This document shows, one piece after another, positions 16,701-24,653 of a stretch of DNA of 64,000 nucleotides (positions are counted from its first letter, which is position 1; each line of letters opens with the position of its first letter). The notes beneath the pieces are model-generated. The model was not told where the DNA came from. It saw nothing but the letters and a program-made list of their open reading frames with translations, and searched no databases. Source of the DNA: Candidatus Woesearchaeota archaeon (GTDB lineage: Archaea; Nanobdellota; Nanobdellia; Woesearchaeales; JAGVYF01); contig JAHFLT010000003.1 in the NCBI GenBank assembly GCA_023264635.1, positions 8,293 through 72,292 on the forward strand, given 5' to 3'. The position numbers and the translations under genes are program-made.

Positions 16701-17504
16701 GGTGGTGGCGGTGCAGGCCATGCTTTTGTGGGAAAAGCTGGCATTTGTGATCATAGTAAATGCGCTTGCAACGATGTTTTTGGTGATGCAGGACTTGCTT
16801 ATGGCAATGAAAATAAGTTATTCCTTGGATCCGGAGGAGGTAGTGGATATGGTGACATATCTATCAATAGAACAGGAGGTGGTGGTGGTTCTGGTGGAGG
16901 CATTATCTTTATCGCTACAAAACAGCTTACTAACAACGGTCTCCTTACTGCAAACGGGGATGATGGAGAAATAGGATTAAGTGGTGGCGGTGGTGGTTCC
17001 GGTGGAACAGTGCAGCTTATTATACCAAACTATATAGGACCTTTACCTTCTGTTGAGGGGGGGAAGGGAAGTATGGCTTGCGGCTTGGGAGGAACTGCAA
17101 GCGCAGGAAGAGTAAAGATAATCGAATGTTTTGCTGATACTGATTGCGATGTTGGAAAAAAATGTTATGCTCAAACAAATCAAACAAATAAATGTGTCCA
17201 GTGTCTTACCGATGGTCATTGCCCTCCTGGCAATTCCTGTAAGAATAACCAATGTGTTCCTCTTTCAGAATGTGCAGGAAAAGCAAATGGCACATCGTGT
17301 ATGACTACCGGTGGAACAAAGGGCTTTTGTACAGCACAAAAGTGCATAGGCTGTAGTGCTTTCTGTACAGGATATAGTGCTACTGCTTGTCCCATCAATA
17401 AGTGTAAAGTAGGACGTGTTTGTATCCCCAGTTATTGTAATCCTAAGAGCCATATTTGCACAAAGGATTGTGGACCAAAGAGCTATAGCTCCTGCAGTTG
17501 TTAA
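13791..17504 (+). CDS. Large exported metzincin-like (M11/gametolysin-type) metalloprotease
   Basis: 1237 residues. An N-terminal membrane anchor or signal (about 12-31) and a Pro/Ser-rich linker precede a long pro-region. The zinc site HELGHNLGALHA lies at about 386-397 (HExxHxxGxxH), with a downstream Met-turn-like YYDIMGRGG. This is the metzincin arrangement, closest in my reading to peptidase M11. Then come beta-sandwich domains (about 580-690), Cys-rich repeats of the type DSDCSAGQRCVKDKC (about 690-785), a Gly-rich domain (about 900-1110) and a second Cys-rich tail (1115-1237). It probably acts at the cell surface or on a host or prey envelope. Leaderless start. One of the largest genes here. 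Confidence 0.85.
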   Translation: MVMKKDKWYQYSTYLIATVFLGIVIYGVFLLPVKVPIGQAGEFTTPDQASLPPTSPSVSPENLSPVPEPPQESLAQSPEIAEVEQLTKELVKKKEIVVPSIQQKGYRTLQKAVPAATLLKIAETRKTKMLTLAEKAPAAFLFYAIKAEMKNTFSSDVQQEIESETTQKATLNVIHIDDFEHRKAEYKYFLDENGRETSLYPVGEMPVKTSGTEVQVKGYRLANKMVAAVSPETFTVVKAAPLPDTIGDQKTLVLLIDFKDSPSQRPFTKEQIAESTFGRTQDLQKFYKETSYDQVSFSGDVIDWFRLPKDSSSSYYECTTVRDSDIQSVILANKIDLSKYDRLIIFAPSGCNRGAGTIGKRDFYVGGLTYRISITWSSFNLNTISHELGHNLGALHANAWDCQSGGPLYGDCRKIEYGNYYDIMGRGGINTAMHFNAVYIDLFKWLDSASTITISQSGRYTLSPLESKKGVRIARIQPPGYSSAPYYLEFRQGLGYDSGLNDPSHELNKKGLFINLQKGFDQDAILLKMTPPYCYYCSSSTKSIFTLNEGSFSDIKKGITIGPIAQVDANSITFDVTVHPVSCIQDKPRILSSETFSLTAGGLGAFIEVSNEDTVLCTPSLFQLTIHPPIGWKANVYQSVQINPQQSNFISFEIVPPDTKPGYYDGEFIVTNTNSKLSTTKKIIFEVLPKTCTLDSDCSAGQRCVKDKCVTEVSCTDSIKNGDETDIDCGGICLPCILEKECIKDKDCQSNKCDPQKKKCVQCIVENDCHLEDICTDNICVPRGISDLRLNPLSPDLVVSVNGTFINVHAPIERLLDNNTVIVVSPNKFGKFRMGDEVLLLDTDKGKYEFNQIKSINPSNETIFTFNTAVTLTTQNRSLQIVSVPHFTTVLIKKGAALTVEPYFFGLGGSGGVIAFRSRDKVIIDGMIDVKGRGYLGGGSFEGFDDGLSGDGPGAGSGGKKGNNLSLGGAGGGGAGHAFVGKAGICDHSKCACNDVFGDAGLAYGNENKLFLGSGGGSGYGDISINRTGGGGGSGGGIIFIATKQLTNNGLLTANGDDGEIGLSGGGGGSGGTVQLIIPNYIGPLPSVEGGKGSMACGLGGTASAGRVKIIECFADTDCDVGKKCYAQTNQTNKCVQCLTDGHCPPGNSCKNNQCVPLSECAGKANGTSCMTTGGTKGFCTAQKCIGCSAFCTGYSATACPINKCKVGRVCIPSYCNPKSHICTKDCGPKSYSSCSC

Positions 17505-17561
17505 GAAAAAACTCTAGAGGTGTAGTCGCTTTTTACTGGTTTATAAATAATGGAAAGCTCG

Positions 17562-17600
17562 GTAGTCACAAAGAGCTCTCGGGTGATTTCTTTGTGCTAC
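17562..17600. terminator. Stem-loop downstream of the protease gene
   Basis: GTAG(T)CACAAAGA and TCTTTGTGCTAC form a 12-bp stem with one bulge around a 14-nt loop, 57 nt after the protease stop. It may be a terminator or an mRNA-stabilising hairpin. The CACAAAG/CTTTGTG arms resemble those of the MITE hairpins in this window. Confidence 0.4.
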
Positions 17601-17686
17601 TAGGTCTATGACTGGTTGCTGACGCAAGCTTTTGACATACTATTATATAGCTCGTTTATTTCTCCCTCTCTTTTCAGAAAAGTCAC

Positions 17687-18445
17687 ATGAAAAGAGTGCT
17701 CATCTGTAGTTTAGCATCAGTACTTGCAACGATTCCCATCTTTGCAGCGAATATACCAGAACATAAACCAGCTCAAGAACAACACGTACAACACATTCAA
17801 CAGAAAGGTACAAGTGAACCATACAAAAGTGTCACATTTGAAGTGCGTGCAATGTATGATGAGAATAGGCTGCCATTTCTTTATGCAGATAGTTTGGCAG
17901 CGTTACGTGAAAGAGGTTACCAACGCCATCCACGTCCTGCAGAAGTGTTTAGTTTATACTTTGCTGGATTAGAAGGAAAAATCGCTGGAGAACAACTAAC
18001 TGTCTTTAAAAATATGGCTGTTGATAAGACACCTGTAGAGTGGTTGAGCATGGCAATGTATCGTGATGGGGATATGCTTTATTGTTATGAGGATCCAACC
18101 AATATCAAAAAAGCGACTGAACCGAGGATGGACGCCAAAGGAAATCTTGCAGAATGGTATGCTGATGGGATTTTACAGCACTCCTCTGTCCGTCAGTTTC
18201 AGATAACTGGTTTAGTCGGACATGAATATATTTCGGTGAATGAACTACCAACTGATTTAGTTGTTTACCTCTATTCAAGAGAGTACAAGGATTTTCCTAC
18301 AGCATTAAAAGGTGAGAATGCACCATTAGTCATGTTCCCTAATGACGGTGAGCTCTGTCCAGTTTCTCGATCAACGACGTGGTGCGGGATTGGCAGTTAT
18401 GGCTATCTTAGTGAAGCTTCCCGGGGAGTATTGTCAAGAAGATAG
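17687..18445 (+). CDS. Exported protein of unknown function
   Basis: 252 residues with a clear signal peptide (MKRVLICSLASVLATIPIFA, cleavage after about 20). The mature part is mixed alpha/beta with few Lys repeats and two Cys near the C-terminus (LCPVS, WCGIG). No family recognised. TATA-like TATTATATAG about 30 nt upstream suggests a leaderless or very short leader mRNA. It stops one base before the end of the convergent pyrG. Confidence 0.65.
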   Translation: MKRVLICSLASVLATIPIFAANIPEHKPAQEQHVQHIQQKGTSEPYKSVTFEVRAMYDENRLPFLYADSLAALRERGYQRHPRPAEVFSLYFAGLEGKIAGEQLTVFKNMAVDKTPVEWLSMAMYRDGDMLYCYEDPTNIKKATEPRMDAKGNLAEWYADGILQHSSVRQFQITGLVGHEYISVNELPTDLVVYLYSREYKDFPTALKGENAPLVMFPNDGELCPVSRSTTWCGIGSYGYLSEASRGVLSRR

Positions 18446-18446
18446 T

Positions 18447-20066
18447 TTACTGTCCATTCAGAGGATATTCATCTTCTCTGCAGCACGCTCTTACAAATCC
18501 CATAAATAACGGAGCTGGTGATAAAAGCCGTGATTTCAACTCGGGATGGGCTTGTGTTGCGCAGAAAAATGTATGATTTGGCAGCTCAATAAATTCTACT
18601 AGCTTCTTGTCAGGAGAAAAACCAGATAATCGCAGTCCTTTCTGTATCAGCAGATTATGGTAATTTGGATTTACTTCATATCTATGACGGTGACGCTCAT
18701 GTACAGAGACAGAGCCATACAGCTGATGCACCAATGACCCCTTTTCTAGTAATGCATTACATGAACCTAATCGCATGGTCGCTCCCATGCGTGTGATCTG
18801 GCGTTGAGATTCAAGCAAGTCAATAACTGGGTGTGGTGTATGTGAATTTATCTCTGTTGTATGTGCTCCTTCCAATCTGCAAACAGTGCGTGCATACTCG
18901 ACAACGCTAAGCTGCAGTCCGAAACAGAGGCCTAAGAAAGGGATATTATTCTCACGTGCATAGCGTATCATCTGTATTTTGCCTTCTACGCCTCTGCTTC
19001 CAAAGCCACCCGGGATAATGATTCCTGCAACACCTTTCAATGCATCAGCCACGGTCTTCTTTCCGTCCTCTACGTCTGTCGTTTCCACCCATTTCACATT
19101 AACTTTCACTTTCTGGTGCGCGCCAGCATGCACAAGCGCTTCCAACACGCTCACATAAGAGTCCTTCAGCTGGGTATATTTCCCGCACAGTGCAACAGTT
19201 ACCTCTTTCTCTGGCTGCTGGATATTCTTTACAAGTTCCGACCATCTCCCAAGTACAGTATCTTTTGATAACTGCAGCTTCTCTTGCAACAATGGCAACA
19301 ACCCCTCACGTTCGAACATAAGCGGAATCTCATAAACTGTGCTTATGTCCCATCCCGAGATGATATGATCCACAGGCACATCGCAGAGAAGAGCTAATTT
19401 TTCTTTTATCTTCTTTGGCAACTGATTCTTGCTCCTGGCAATGATAATATCAGGATAAATTCCCATGGAACGCACTGTTGCCAAATCCCTCTGCGCAGGC
19501 TTTGTTTTTTCTTCACCAACCGATTCGAGATACGGAACATATGTCAGGTGAATGGATGCAAAATTTTCAGTGCCCACTTTTTTCCTCAGCTGCCGTGCTG
19601 CCTCAATGAACCAGGAATTTTCTATGTCGCCAATAGTTCCCCCAATCTCGAGTAAAACAATGTCTGCTTTTTCATCTTTTGCTATGCGCAGGAAGTTGTG
19701 CTGTATCTCATCAACGACATGCGGGAATATCTGGATTGTCTTTCCCAAATATTCCCCTCTGCGCTCTTTCTCAATCACCTTATTGAATATCTTACCGCTT
19801 GTCAGATTCCAGTCGAATTTGCAATCAATGTCAAGAAAACGCTCGTAGTGACCGAAATCCATATCAACTTCCCCACCATCATCAAGAACAAACACTTCTC
19901 CATGCTCGAGGGGATTCATTGTTCCTGGATCAACATTTAGATAACCATCGCACTTGATAGGCACTATTTTATTGCTGCCTTTAATTAATCTTCCAATTGC
20001 TGCTGCAGCAGTTCCTTTTCCTAATCCGGAAAGTACCCCCCCCGTGACAACAATCCATTTGGGCAT
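18447..20066 (-). CDS. pyrG: CTP synthase
   Basis: Makes CTP from UTP, ATP and glutamine. The N-terminal synthetase domain starts KWIVVTGGVLSGLGKGTAAAAIG (P-loop) with DGYLNVDPGTMNPLEHGEVFVL and the GGTIGDIE motif. The C-terminal class I glutamine amidotransferase domain (about 290-539) has the Cys nucleophile in GLCFGLQ (about 383) and the His-Glu pair in AQAHPELKSR (about 510). At 539 residues it is full length. It diverges from the exported protein at 20161. Confidence 0.97.
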   Translation of the reverse strand: MPKWIVVTGGVLSGLGKGTAAAAIGRLIKGSNKIVPIKCDGYLNVDPGTMNPLEHGEVFVLDDGGEVDMDFGHYERFLDIDCKFDWNLTSGKIFNKVIEKERRGEYLGKTIQIFPHVVDEIQHNFLRIAKDEKADIVLLEIGGTIGDIENSWFIEAARQLRKKVGTENFASIHLTYVPYLESVGEEKTKPAQRDLATVRSMGIYPDIIIARSKNQLPKKIKEKLALLCDVPVDHIISGWDISTVYEIPLMFEREGLLPLLQEKLQLSKDTVLGRWSELVKNIQQPEKEVTVALCGKYTQLKDSYVSVLEALVHAGAHQKVKVNVKWVETTDVEDGKKTVADALKGVAGIIIPGGFGSRGVEGKIQMIRYARENNIPFLGLCFGLQLSVVEYARTVCRLEGAHTTEINSHTPHPVIDLLESQRQITRMGATMRLGSCNALLEKGSLVHQLYGSVSVHERHRHRYEVNPNYHNLLIQKGLRLSGFSPDKKLVEFIELPNHTFFCATQAHPELKSRLLSPAPLFMGFVRACCREDEYPLNGQ

Positions 20067-20160
20067 ATCATTTTACAGGAGAACGAGTTTAAATTGTTTT
20101 CTTAGATACATTTTTATATCCTGCTACAAAAACCGTCCTATGAGGTGAGGGGGAAGGAAG

Positions 20161-21801
20161 ATGAGACTCGCGTTACTGACTGTTGCATTGTTTGCGCTGG
20201 TGCTTGTACCATTTGTTTCAGCAGATGTGACTATTACAAGTATACCCCCAACAACAGCTACACTCGGTCTGGCTTATTCGTATCAGGTTCTTGCCAACTA
20301 TGGGACAAATAATACGTTGAACTATAGCATTACAGGTCCGTCTGGCATGGCTATTAATGCCACTGGTTTCGTATCTTTCATCCCGAGTTCAACAGGCGTC
20401 TCAAATGTGACCATCAACGTTACCAATGGTACAAAGCAGGTGAACCAATCCTATGTGTTGACAGTATCAGATAATACTGCCATGAGCTTTTCTATCCCTC
20501 TCTTAGGGGGTCCAAAGCAGAAACGCTCTAACCCAAAAGCAGCGAACGATGCGCGCAAAAACTTTTATGCAGAAAACAAATTTGTATTGAGGAATACGGG
20601 TACAAATAACATAACCGATATAAGCTTTACATCAACAACAACCAGCAAGTTCAACGTCTCATTCAGCAATGTACCTTCTTCTCTTGGCTCTAATCAGGAA
20701 GCGACCATAACCCTCAAAGCCCGTGTTCCTGAAGATTTCGACGCTTTCATTCCTGATAAAACAGAGAGGAAACAAAATATCGGAGAAGTCAGAGTTACAG
20801 CCAAAGTAAACGGAATACCGCTTACAGTGAAACAAGATCTCTTCCTGGAAGCCGAGAATATCTTAGTGATACGGGATGTTACTGTGCACGTGCGAGGACG
20901 TGTTAAGCATGTCGATGAGAATGAGCGTGTTGATAACCTTAAAGTGCGCGATACGCTTCAGTTGGAAGTAGATGTCGAAAATTTGTACGGGACTGGGGAT
21001 AATGAGAACATAGATGTAGAAGATGCAGTAATAGCTATAGATACTGTTACAAAGGAGTTTGATGTAGACAATAAGATAGATATGGGTAGTATACGTGCAA
21101 ATGCCATTGAAACCGGCACAACATCTTTCTCTGTAAAAGATGATGCAGATGCAGGCGTCTACAAAATGACTCTTGAAGTAACTGGTAAGGATGATAATGG
21201 CGCTCTCCATGGAGATACGCTTACCTATAATCTTGAAATCGTCCGTAAACAGAACGAGGTTAGCATAGAGAAAATAACACTTCTTCCAGAGAAAATCACG
21301 TGTAAGACAAAAGAAGCTATCCTTGCAATCCTTTTGCATAACACCGGTAAATCAAATGAGGAAAAGGGAACCATTAAAGTGGAAAGTAAGGAGCTCGGCT
21401 TTTCTCAGGTAGTACGGCAAATCAAACTTGCCAAGGATGACACAGCTGAACAGAAATTCACCCTTCCCTTAAAACCAGGCAAAGCTGCAATCCAGATAGA
21501 AGTATTCTACGATGAAGACAAGCAAAGTGCGGTAGATGGTCTCACTGTTGAGGTACCTGATTGTGCAGCGAAGCTACAGGAGATTGTTAGAGGGGGAGAA
21601 AATCGTGGTGAGGAAAAGAACATTTTGGGAAAGAATGAACAGAAAGCAGAGACCGCTGAATTCACACAGAAAATGCAAGAGCTTGTCCCCGTTACTGTTT
21701 CTGAAAAATCCCCTTTACCATATGTGGTTCTGGCAGTATCGGTATTCGCTGCACTTGGAGCAGTCGGCATACTATTATGGCTGCTGGTAAAGGAAGCATA
21801 A
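20161..21801 (+). CDS. Exported Ig-like surface protein with C-terminal anchor
   Basis: 546 residues. Signal peptide 1-21, then a putative Ig/cadherin-like domain (about 22-105, TLGLAYSYQVLANYG and the ATGFVSFIPSSTG strand pattern of He_PIG domains). Three or so further beta domains of the COG1361/CARDB type follow, then a single C-terminal membrane helix (about 520-543). Many N-x-S/T sequons lie in the first domain. TATA TTTTTATAT (20109-20117) and a GAGGTGAGGGGG leader precede the ATG. Likely part of the cell surface layer. Confidence 0.75.
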   Translation: MRLALLTVALFALVLVPFVSADVTITSIPPTTATLGLAYSYQVLANYGTNNTLNYSITGPSGMAINATGFVSFIPSSTGVSNVTINVTNGTKQVNQSYVLTVSDNTAMSFSIPLLGGPKQKRSNPKAANDARKNFYAENKFVLRNTGTNNITDISFTSTTTSKFNVSFSNVPSSLGSNQEATITLKARVPEDFDAFIPDKTERKQNIGEVRVTAKVNGIPLTVKQDLFLEAENILVIRDVTVHVRGRVKHVDENERVDNLKVRDTLQLEVDVENLYGTGDNENIDVEDAVIAIDTVTKEFDVDNKIDMGSIRANAIETGTTSFSVKDDADAGVYKMTLEVTGKDDNGALHGDTLTYNLEIVRKQNEVSIEKITLLPEKITCKTKEAILAILLHNTGKSNEEKGTIKVESKELGFSQVVRQIKLAKDDTAEQKFTLPLKPGKAAIQIEVFYDEDKQSAVDGLTVEVPDCAAKLQEIVRGGENRGEEKNILGKNEQKAETAEFTQKMQELVPVTVSEKSPLPYVVLAVSVFAALGAVGILLWLLVKEA

Positions 21802-21818
21802 ATAAGAATTACGTTACC

Positions 21819-22082
21819 GGCTCTGTAGAAAGTGTACTATTGCCACTCTTAAGGGCGAGCACCTTCAAGAGTCAGGAAAAGTGACAAAGGGGATGCAAAG
21901 TTGCGAAGCAACTTGCACAAGAAATCTGCGAGATTTCTTTGTGCTCCATCCGGGAAATGCAAAGAAGCCATAGGCTTCTTGCACAAGGAGAACACCTGTT
22001 CTCCTTTGTGTCACTCTGCAGACTAACAGCACATGCGAGCTGAGGTGCAATGGCGAGCGAGAGCGAGACTTTCTACAGAGCC
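21819..22082. mobile_element. MITE family B, copy 1
   Basis: 264 bp, with perfect 15-bp terminal inverted repeats GGCTCTGTAGAAAGT / ACTTTCTACAGAGCC and a 9-bp target duplication with one mismatch (TACGTTACC 21810-21818, TATGTTACC 22083-22091). Inside are consecutive hairpins at about 21894-21917, 21916-21943, 21958-21983 and 21982-22010. They alternate TGCAA...TTGCA and CACAA...TTTGTG outer arms around different inner stems. No reading frame. It ends just upstream of the DUF2203 promoter. Confidence 0.9.
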
Positions 22083-22127
22083 TATGTTACCACAATGCTT
22101 AAAAGTAAGATATCCTTCTGAGAGGTG

Positions 22128-22532
22128 ATGGAAAAGAGATACTTTACTGTAGATGAAGCAAATGTGCAGTTGACAAAAATAAAACCTCTTCTGGTGCGAC
22201 TTGTCAGAATCGCAAGAGCGCACCATGCTGTAGAAAGCATCAGCGTGACATTCAGTGATGAGTATCAGGCGTATGAGCATGCAATCACTGTCTCCGAACA
22301 GTACCATAAGCTATCTTATGAAATGCATTCCCTTTTACGGAAAATTCTGTTCAATGGTGCAGTGGTGAAAGATGCGTACCTGGGATTAATAGATTTTTAT
22401 TCACGAGGGAACGGACAAGAGATTTTCCTCTGCTATCGCTTAGGTGAAGAGAAAATAACCATGTGGCACAGCCGAGATAAAGGGTTCCAGGAAAGAAAAC
22501 CTATTTCATTGCTGAACAATGACTCTCAGTAA
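22128..22532 (+). CDS. DUF2203 family protein
   Basis: About 134 residues matching the DUF2203 pattern: YFTVDEANVQLTKIKPLL at the start, a helical middle, and the C-terminal VKDAYLGLIDFYSRGNGQEIFLCYRLGEEKITMWHSRDKGFQERKPI block (GL-DF, LCxRLGE, WH motifs). Function not established. ATG 22128 is preferred to GTG 22125: a TATA-like CTTAAAAG lies about 27 nt upstream, predicting a leaderless mRNA. MITE B copy 1 ends only about 45 bp upstream. Confidence 0.8.
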   Translation: MEKRYFTVDEANVQLTKIKPLLVRLVRIARAHHAVESISVTFSDEYQAYEHAITVSEQYHKLSYEMHSLLRKILFNGAVVKDAYLGLIDFYSRGNGQEIFLCYRLGEEKITMWHSRDKGFQERKPISLLNNDSQ

Positions 22533-22634
22533 TCTGGCTGTCAATAATGAAAGCAACCCTACTGGCAAAATAGCATTGGCAGAATATACATTACATACAT
22601 TGCATTTAAATGGTACTTTTCGCTTCTTGGAAAC

Positions 22635-22862
22635 ATGTATCGCATCGGTAAGAGTATAAGTAATGAATATGAACAGCCAACAGTAGAACTGCCAAAGTAT
22701 GATCCACTGGTGAATGATCAAAAGAGAGAAAAGAACACAGAGATAAAAAAAGAAAAAAGAGTTGCAGACCTTGTGCCAGACATTACTGACAAATTTGATA
22801 TCTCTACCAAGTTCGATATCAGCGATAAGTTCACGTTGAATGTGAATGCCTTTGATATGTGA
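22635..22862 (+). CDS. Small hydrophilic protein
   Basis: 75 residues, highly charged, with a short internal near-repeat (KFDISTKFDISDKF) near the end. No known family. A TTTAAATG TATA candidate about 28 nt before the ATG supports a real leaderless gene. It follows DUF2203 on the same strand after about 100 bp. Confidence 0.5.
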   Translation: MYRIGKSISNEYEQPTVELPKYDPLVNDQKREKNTEIKKEKRVADLVPDITDKFDISTKFDISDKFTLNVNAFDM

Positions 22863-22992
22863 AGATGATATTGTTCATATTCCACATATAAAAAATAGAT
22901 ATAATAATGAGAGTACCAATGTAGGTAATAAGAGACGCACTTTAATCACCATCTTACCTATGATGTCTCACAAATTTAATTTTTTTTTGTTT

Positions 22993-23598
22993 TCAATGGC
23001 GTTTTACTTTTAGTGGTGCCTCATTTTTTATCCTTCTCAGTACGTCTTGTGTCATCCGGTTATTCACCAACAACAGTTCATACAATTTCTGAATCTCTTT
23101 TTCTGCTGTCAGGTTAACTTGGTAATCTTGTTCAGCCCTTACTTCTGCTCGTTGTGCTTGGACATTTTGGCTGACCATAACAAGCGTCGTGAGAAAGATA
23201 GCTTCCAGAGAGACAATCATTGTCAAAAGCCCAAATGGATATGAATCAAATGTATACTCAGAAAATTCAATGTTGATAACAACCCAAATAAGAAACCAAA
23301 ATGCATGGAGGTAGAGAAAGGTCATGTTGCCGACAAATGCAGTAACAGCATCAGCAAATTTGAGATGGAGGAGAACAATTTGTTTCAGTTCGTTATTCAC
23401 TTTTGTTCTCAATAGGTATAAATTAGTCTTTCTGACCCACAGATTATCTACACAGAGGTGACAATGGGGAAAAATATCCCCTCTCCAAAATAAAGATAGA
23501 TGAAGACACTTAGTACACTGGTATAAATGCGTCTGAGAAACACGCGTAGAAATGCGATACAAAGGAAAAAGCTGCGGAACCATTTTCTCGGGGCACAC
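22993..23598 (-). CDS. DUF1003 membrane protein with N-terminal zinc ribbon
   Basis: 201 residues. The N-terminus contains two Cys pairs (CTKC, CHLC around residues 28-50) suggesting a small zinc ribbon. The rest is a clear DUF1003 domain: ADAVTAFVGNMTFLYLHAFW, WVVINI, FDSYPFGLLTMIVSLEAIF, SQNVQAQRAEVRAEQDYQVN, with two membrane helices and a C-terminal coiled coil. DUF1003 proteins are small inner-membrane proteins of unknown function. The zinc-ribbon fusion is unusual in my experience. Confidence 0.8.
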   Translation of the reverse strand: MCPEKMVPQLFPLYRISTRVSQTHLYQCTKCLHLSLFWRGDIFPHCHLCVDNLWVRKTNLYLLRTKVNNELKQIVLLHLKFADAVTAFVGNMTFLYLHAFWFLIWVVINIEFSEYTFDSYPFGLLTMIVSLEAIFLTTLVMVSQNVQAQRAEVRAEQDYQVNLTAEKEIQKLYELLLVNNRMTQDVLRRIKNEAPLKVKRH

Positions 23599-23623
23599 TT
23601 ACGGGGTTAATAACCTTGTCGCT

Positions 23624-24193
23624 TCACAACGATTCCAATAGTGTCACGCTACGCAGAAATGGGCAAACTATCTTGGTGGGGTGGATGCTCTTTGTTTTCT
23701 TCTCATAGACGTATGCTCGCATTTTAATGAAGTAGCGTGACCCTACTGTTCCAGAAAGACTCAAATCCTCGTGAAATGACCACTTCCTTCTCTTTTTCGT
23801 TCTCTTCACAAGCACAAGCACTTGTAAAGGTAACTTCTCCTTCATGTGTTCTTCCCTGTCCAACCCGCTCAGATAATCAGGGAAATCAGGATGCGAATGA
23901 AAAAAGCCAAGCACATGAGATTTTGTTACATGTTCAACAACATAATTAATGCGTCGTAATCTCTGCGCAGGCACGGTCACTGCCGCATATCCCCGCCGAG
24001 CGCTTTGGTATGGCACTACATCCAACACTTTGTAATGCTTCCTATGCGTTTCACCCAGAATTATTCCCAGAGCTTCTTGTTTGTATACCTCAATGCATGC
24101 TGTAAGCATGCCGAGAAATGCGCTCTTGCTCAGCGTCGCATTCTGATGGTAATGAGCCAGCTTTTCCATCTTATTGTGCACTAATTTTTTCAT
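23624..24193 (-). CDS. JAMM/MPN metalloprotease
   Basis: 189 residues with a complete JAMM zinc site: Glu40 in EALGIILGE, then HSHPDFPDYLSGLD at 99-112 (HxHP...SxxD). Archaeal JAMM proteins remove ubiquitin-like SAMP modifiers or cyclise related proteins. No SAMP or E1 gene is in the window, so the substrate is unassigned. It lies upstream of the DUF1003 gene on the same strand (26-bp gap) and may be cotranscribed with it. Confidence 0.85.
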   Translation of the reverse strand: MKKLVHNKMEKLAHYHQNATLSKSAFLGMLTACIEVYKQEALGIILGETHRKHYKVLDVVPYQSARRGYAAVTVPAQRLRRINYVVEHVTKSHVLGFFHSHPDFPDYLSGLDREEHMKEKLPLQVLVLVKRTKKRRKWSFHEDLSLSGTVGSRYFIKMRAYVYEKKTKSIHPTKIVCPFLRSVTLLESL

Positions 24194-24254
24194 CTGCCGA
24201 GTATATTCTTATCCTTTGTTCTTGCTGGTACTCTCTCAGTTTTCCTTCCAGCTC

Positions 24255-24653
24255 TCAATCATTGAGTGCAAGTATCTTCACTGCTGCCAGAGCTGCTGCC
24301 TCTGGTTCAAGAACTGTAATAATAGAGGAGCCGCTTGGCATACACAATGTGGAAAAGATATCAGCACCACTGAAAGCATCAGAATAAACTGGACAGGCGA
24401 TGACTGGTTTTGTTGTATTGAAATCCACCATGCCGGAAAGCGCATTAGAACGTCCAGCTACAGTAATGTACATGTGTGGTGTACTTTGCTGTAAAATGTC
24501 TAATACTTTTTCTGGTGTTTTATGGACAGAGACAACACGATAGTCGTAAGATACCATAAAGATATCCAGAGTCTCCCCCGCCTTCTTGCAAAGGGGAAAA
24601 TCATTCTCATAACCCATGATGATGCTACCTATGTTCATGTGAACTACGTTCAT
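24255..24653 (-). CDS. purE: Stand-alone class II-like PurE (AIR carboxylase)
   Basis: 132 residues of the PurE fold. IIMGYENDFPLCKKAGE replaces the usual MGSxSD start; SVHKTP keeps the catalytic His. VAGRSNALSGMVDFNTTKPVIACP followed by MPSGSSIITVLEPEAAALAA resembles the class II (PAICS-type, CO2-using) enzymes more than bacterial class I, whose AGGAAHLPGM is missing. It is short at both ends. The ATG overlaps the LOG gene stop by 4 nt (coupled). No other purine genes nearby, so a purine role is inferred from family only. Confidence 0.75.
   Translation of the reverse strand: MNVVHMNIGSIIMGYENDFPLCKKAGETLDIFMVSYDYRVVSVHKTPEKVLDILQQSTPHMYITVAGRSNALSGMVDFNTTKPVIACPVYSDAFSGADIFSTLCMPSGSSIITVLEPEAAALAAVKILALND

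Noticed and set aside
16636-16974. 112-codon plus-strand frame in the protease gene
   Set aside because: Shadow of the Gly-rich domain codons in another frame.
21890-22015. CRISPR-like array of evenly spaced repeats in the MITEs
   Set aside because: The units are hairpins with different stems, too few and without constant repeats or unique spacers; no cas genes are present.
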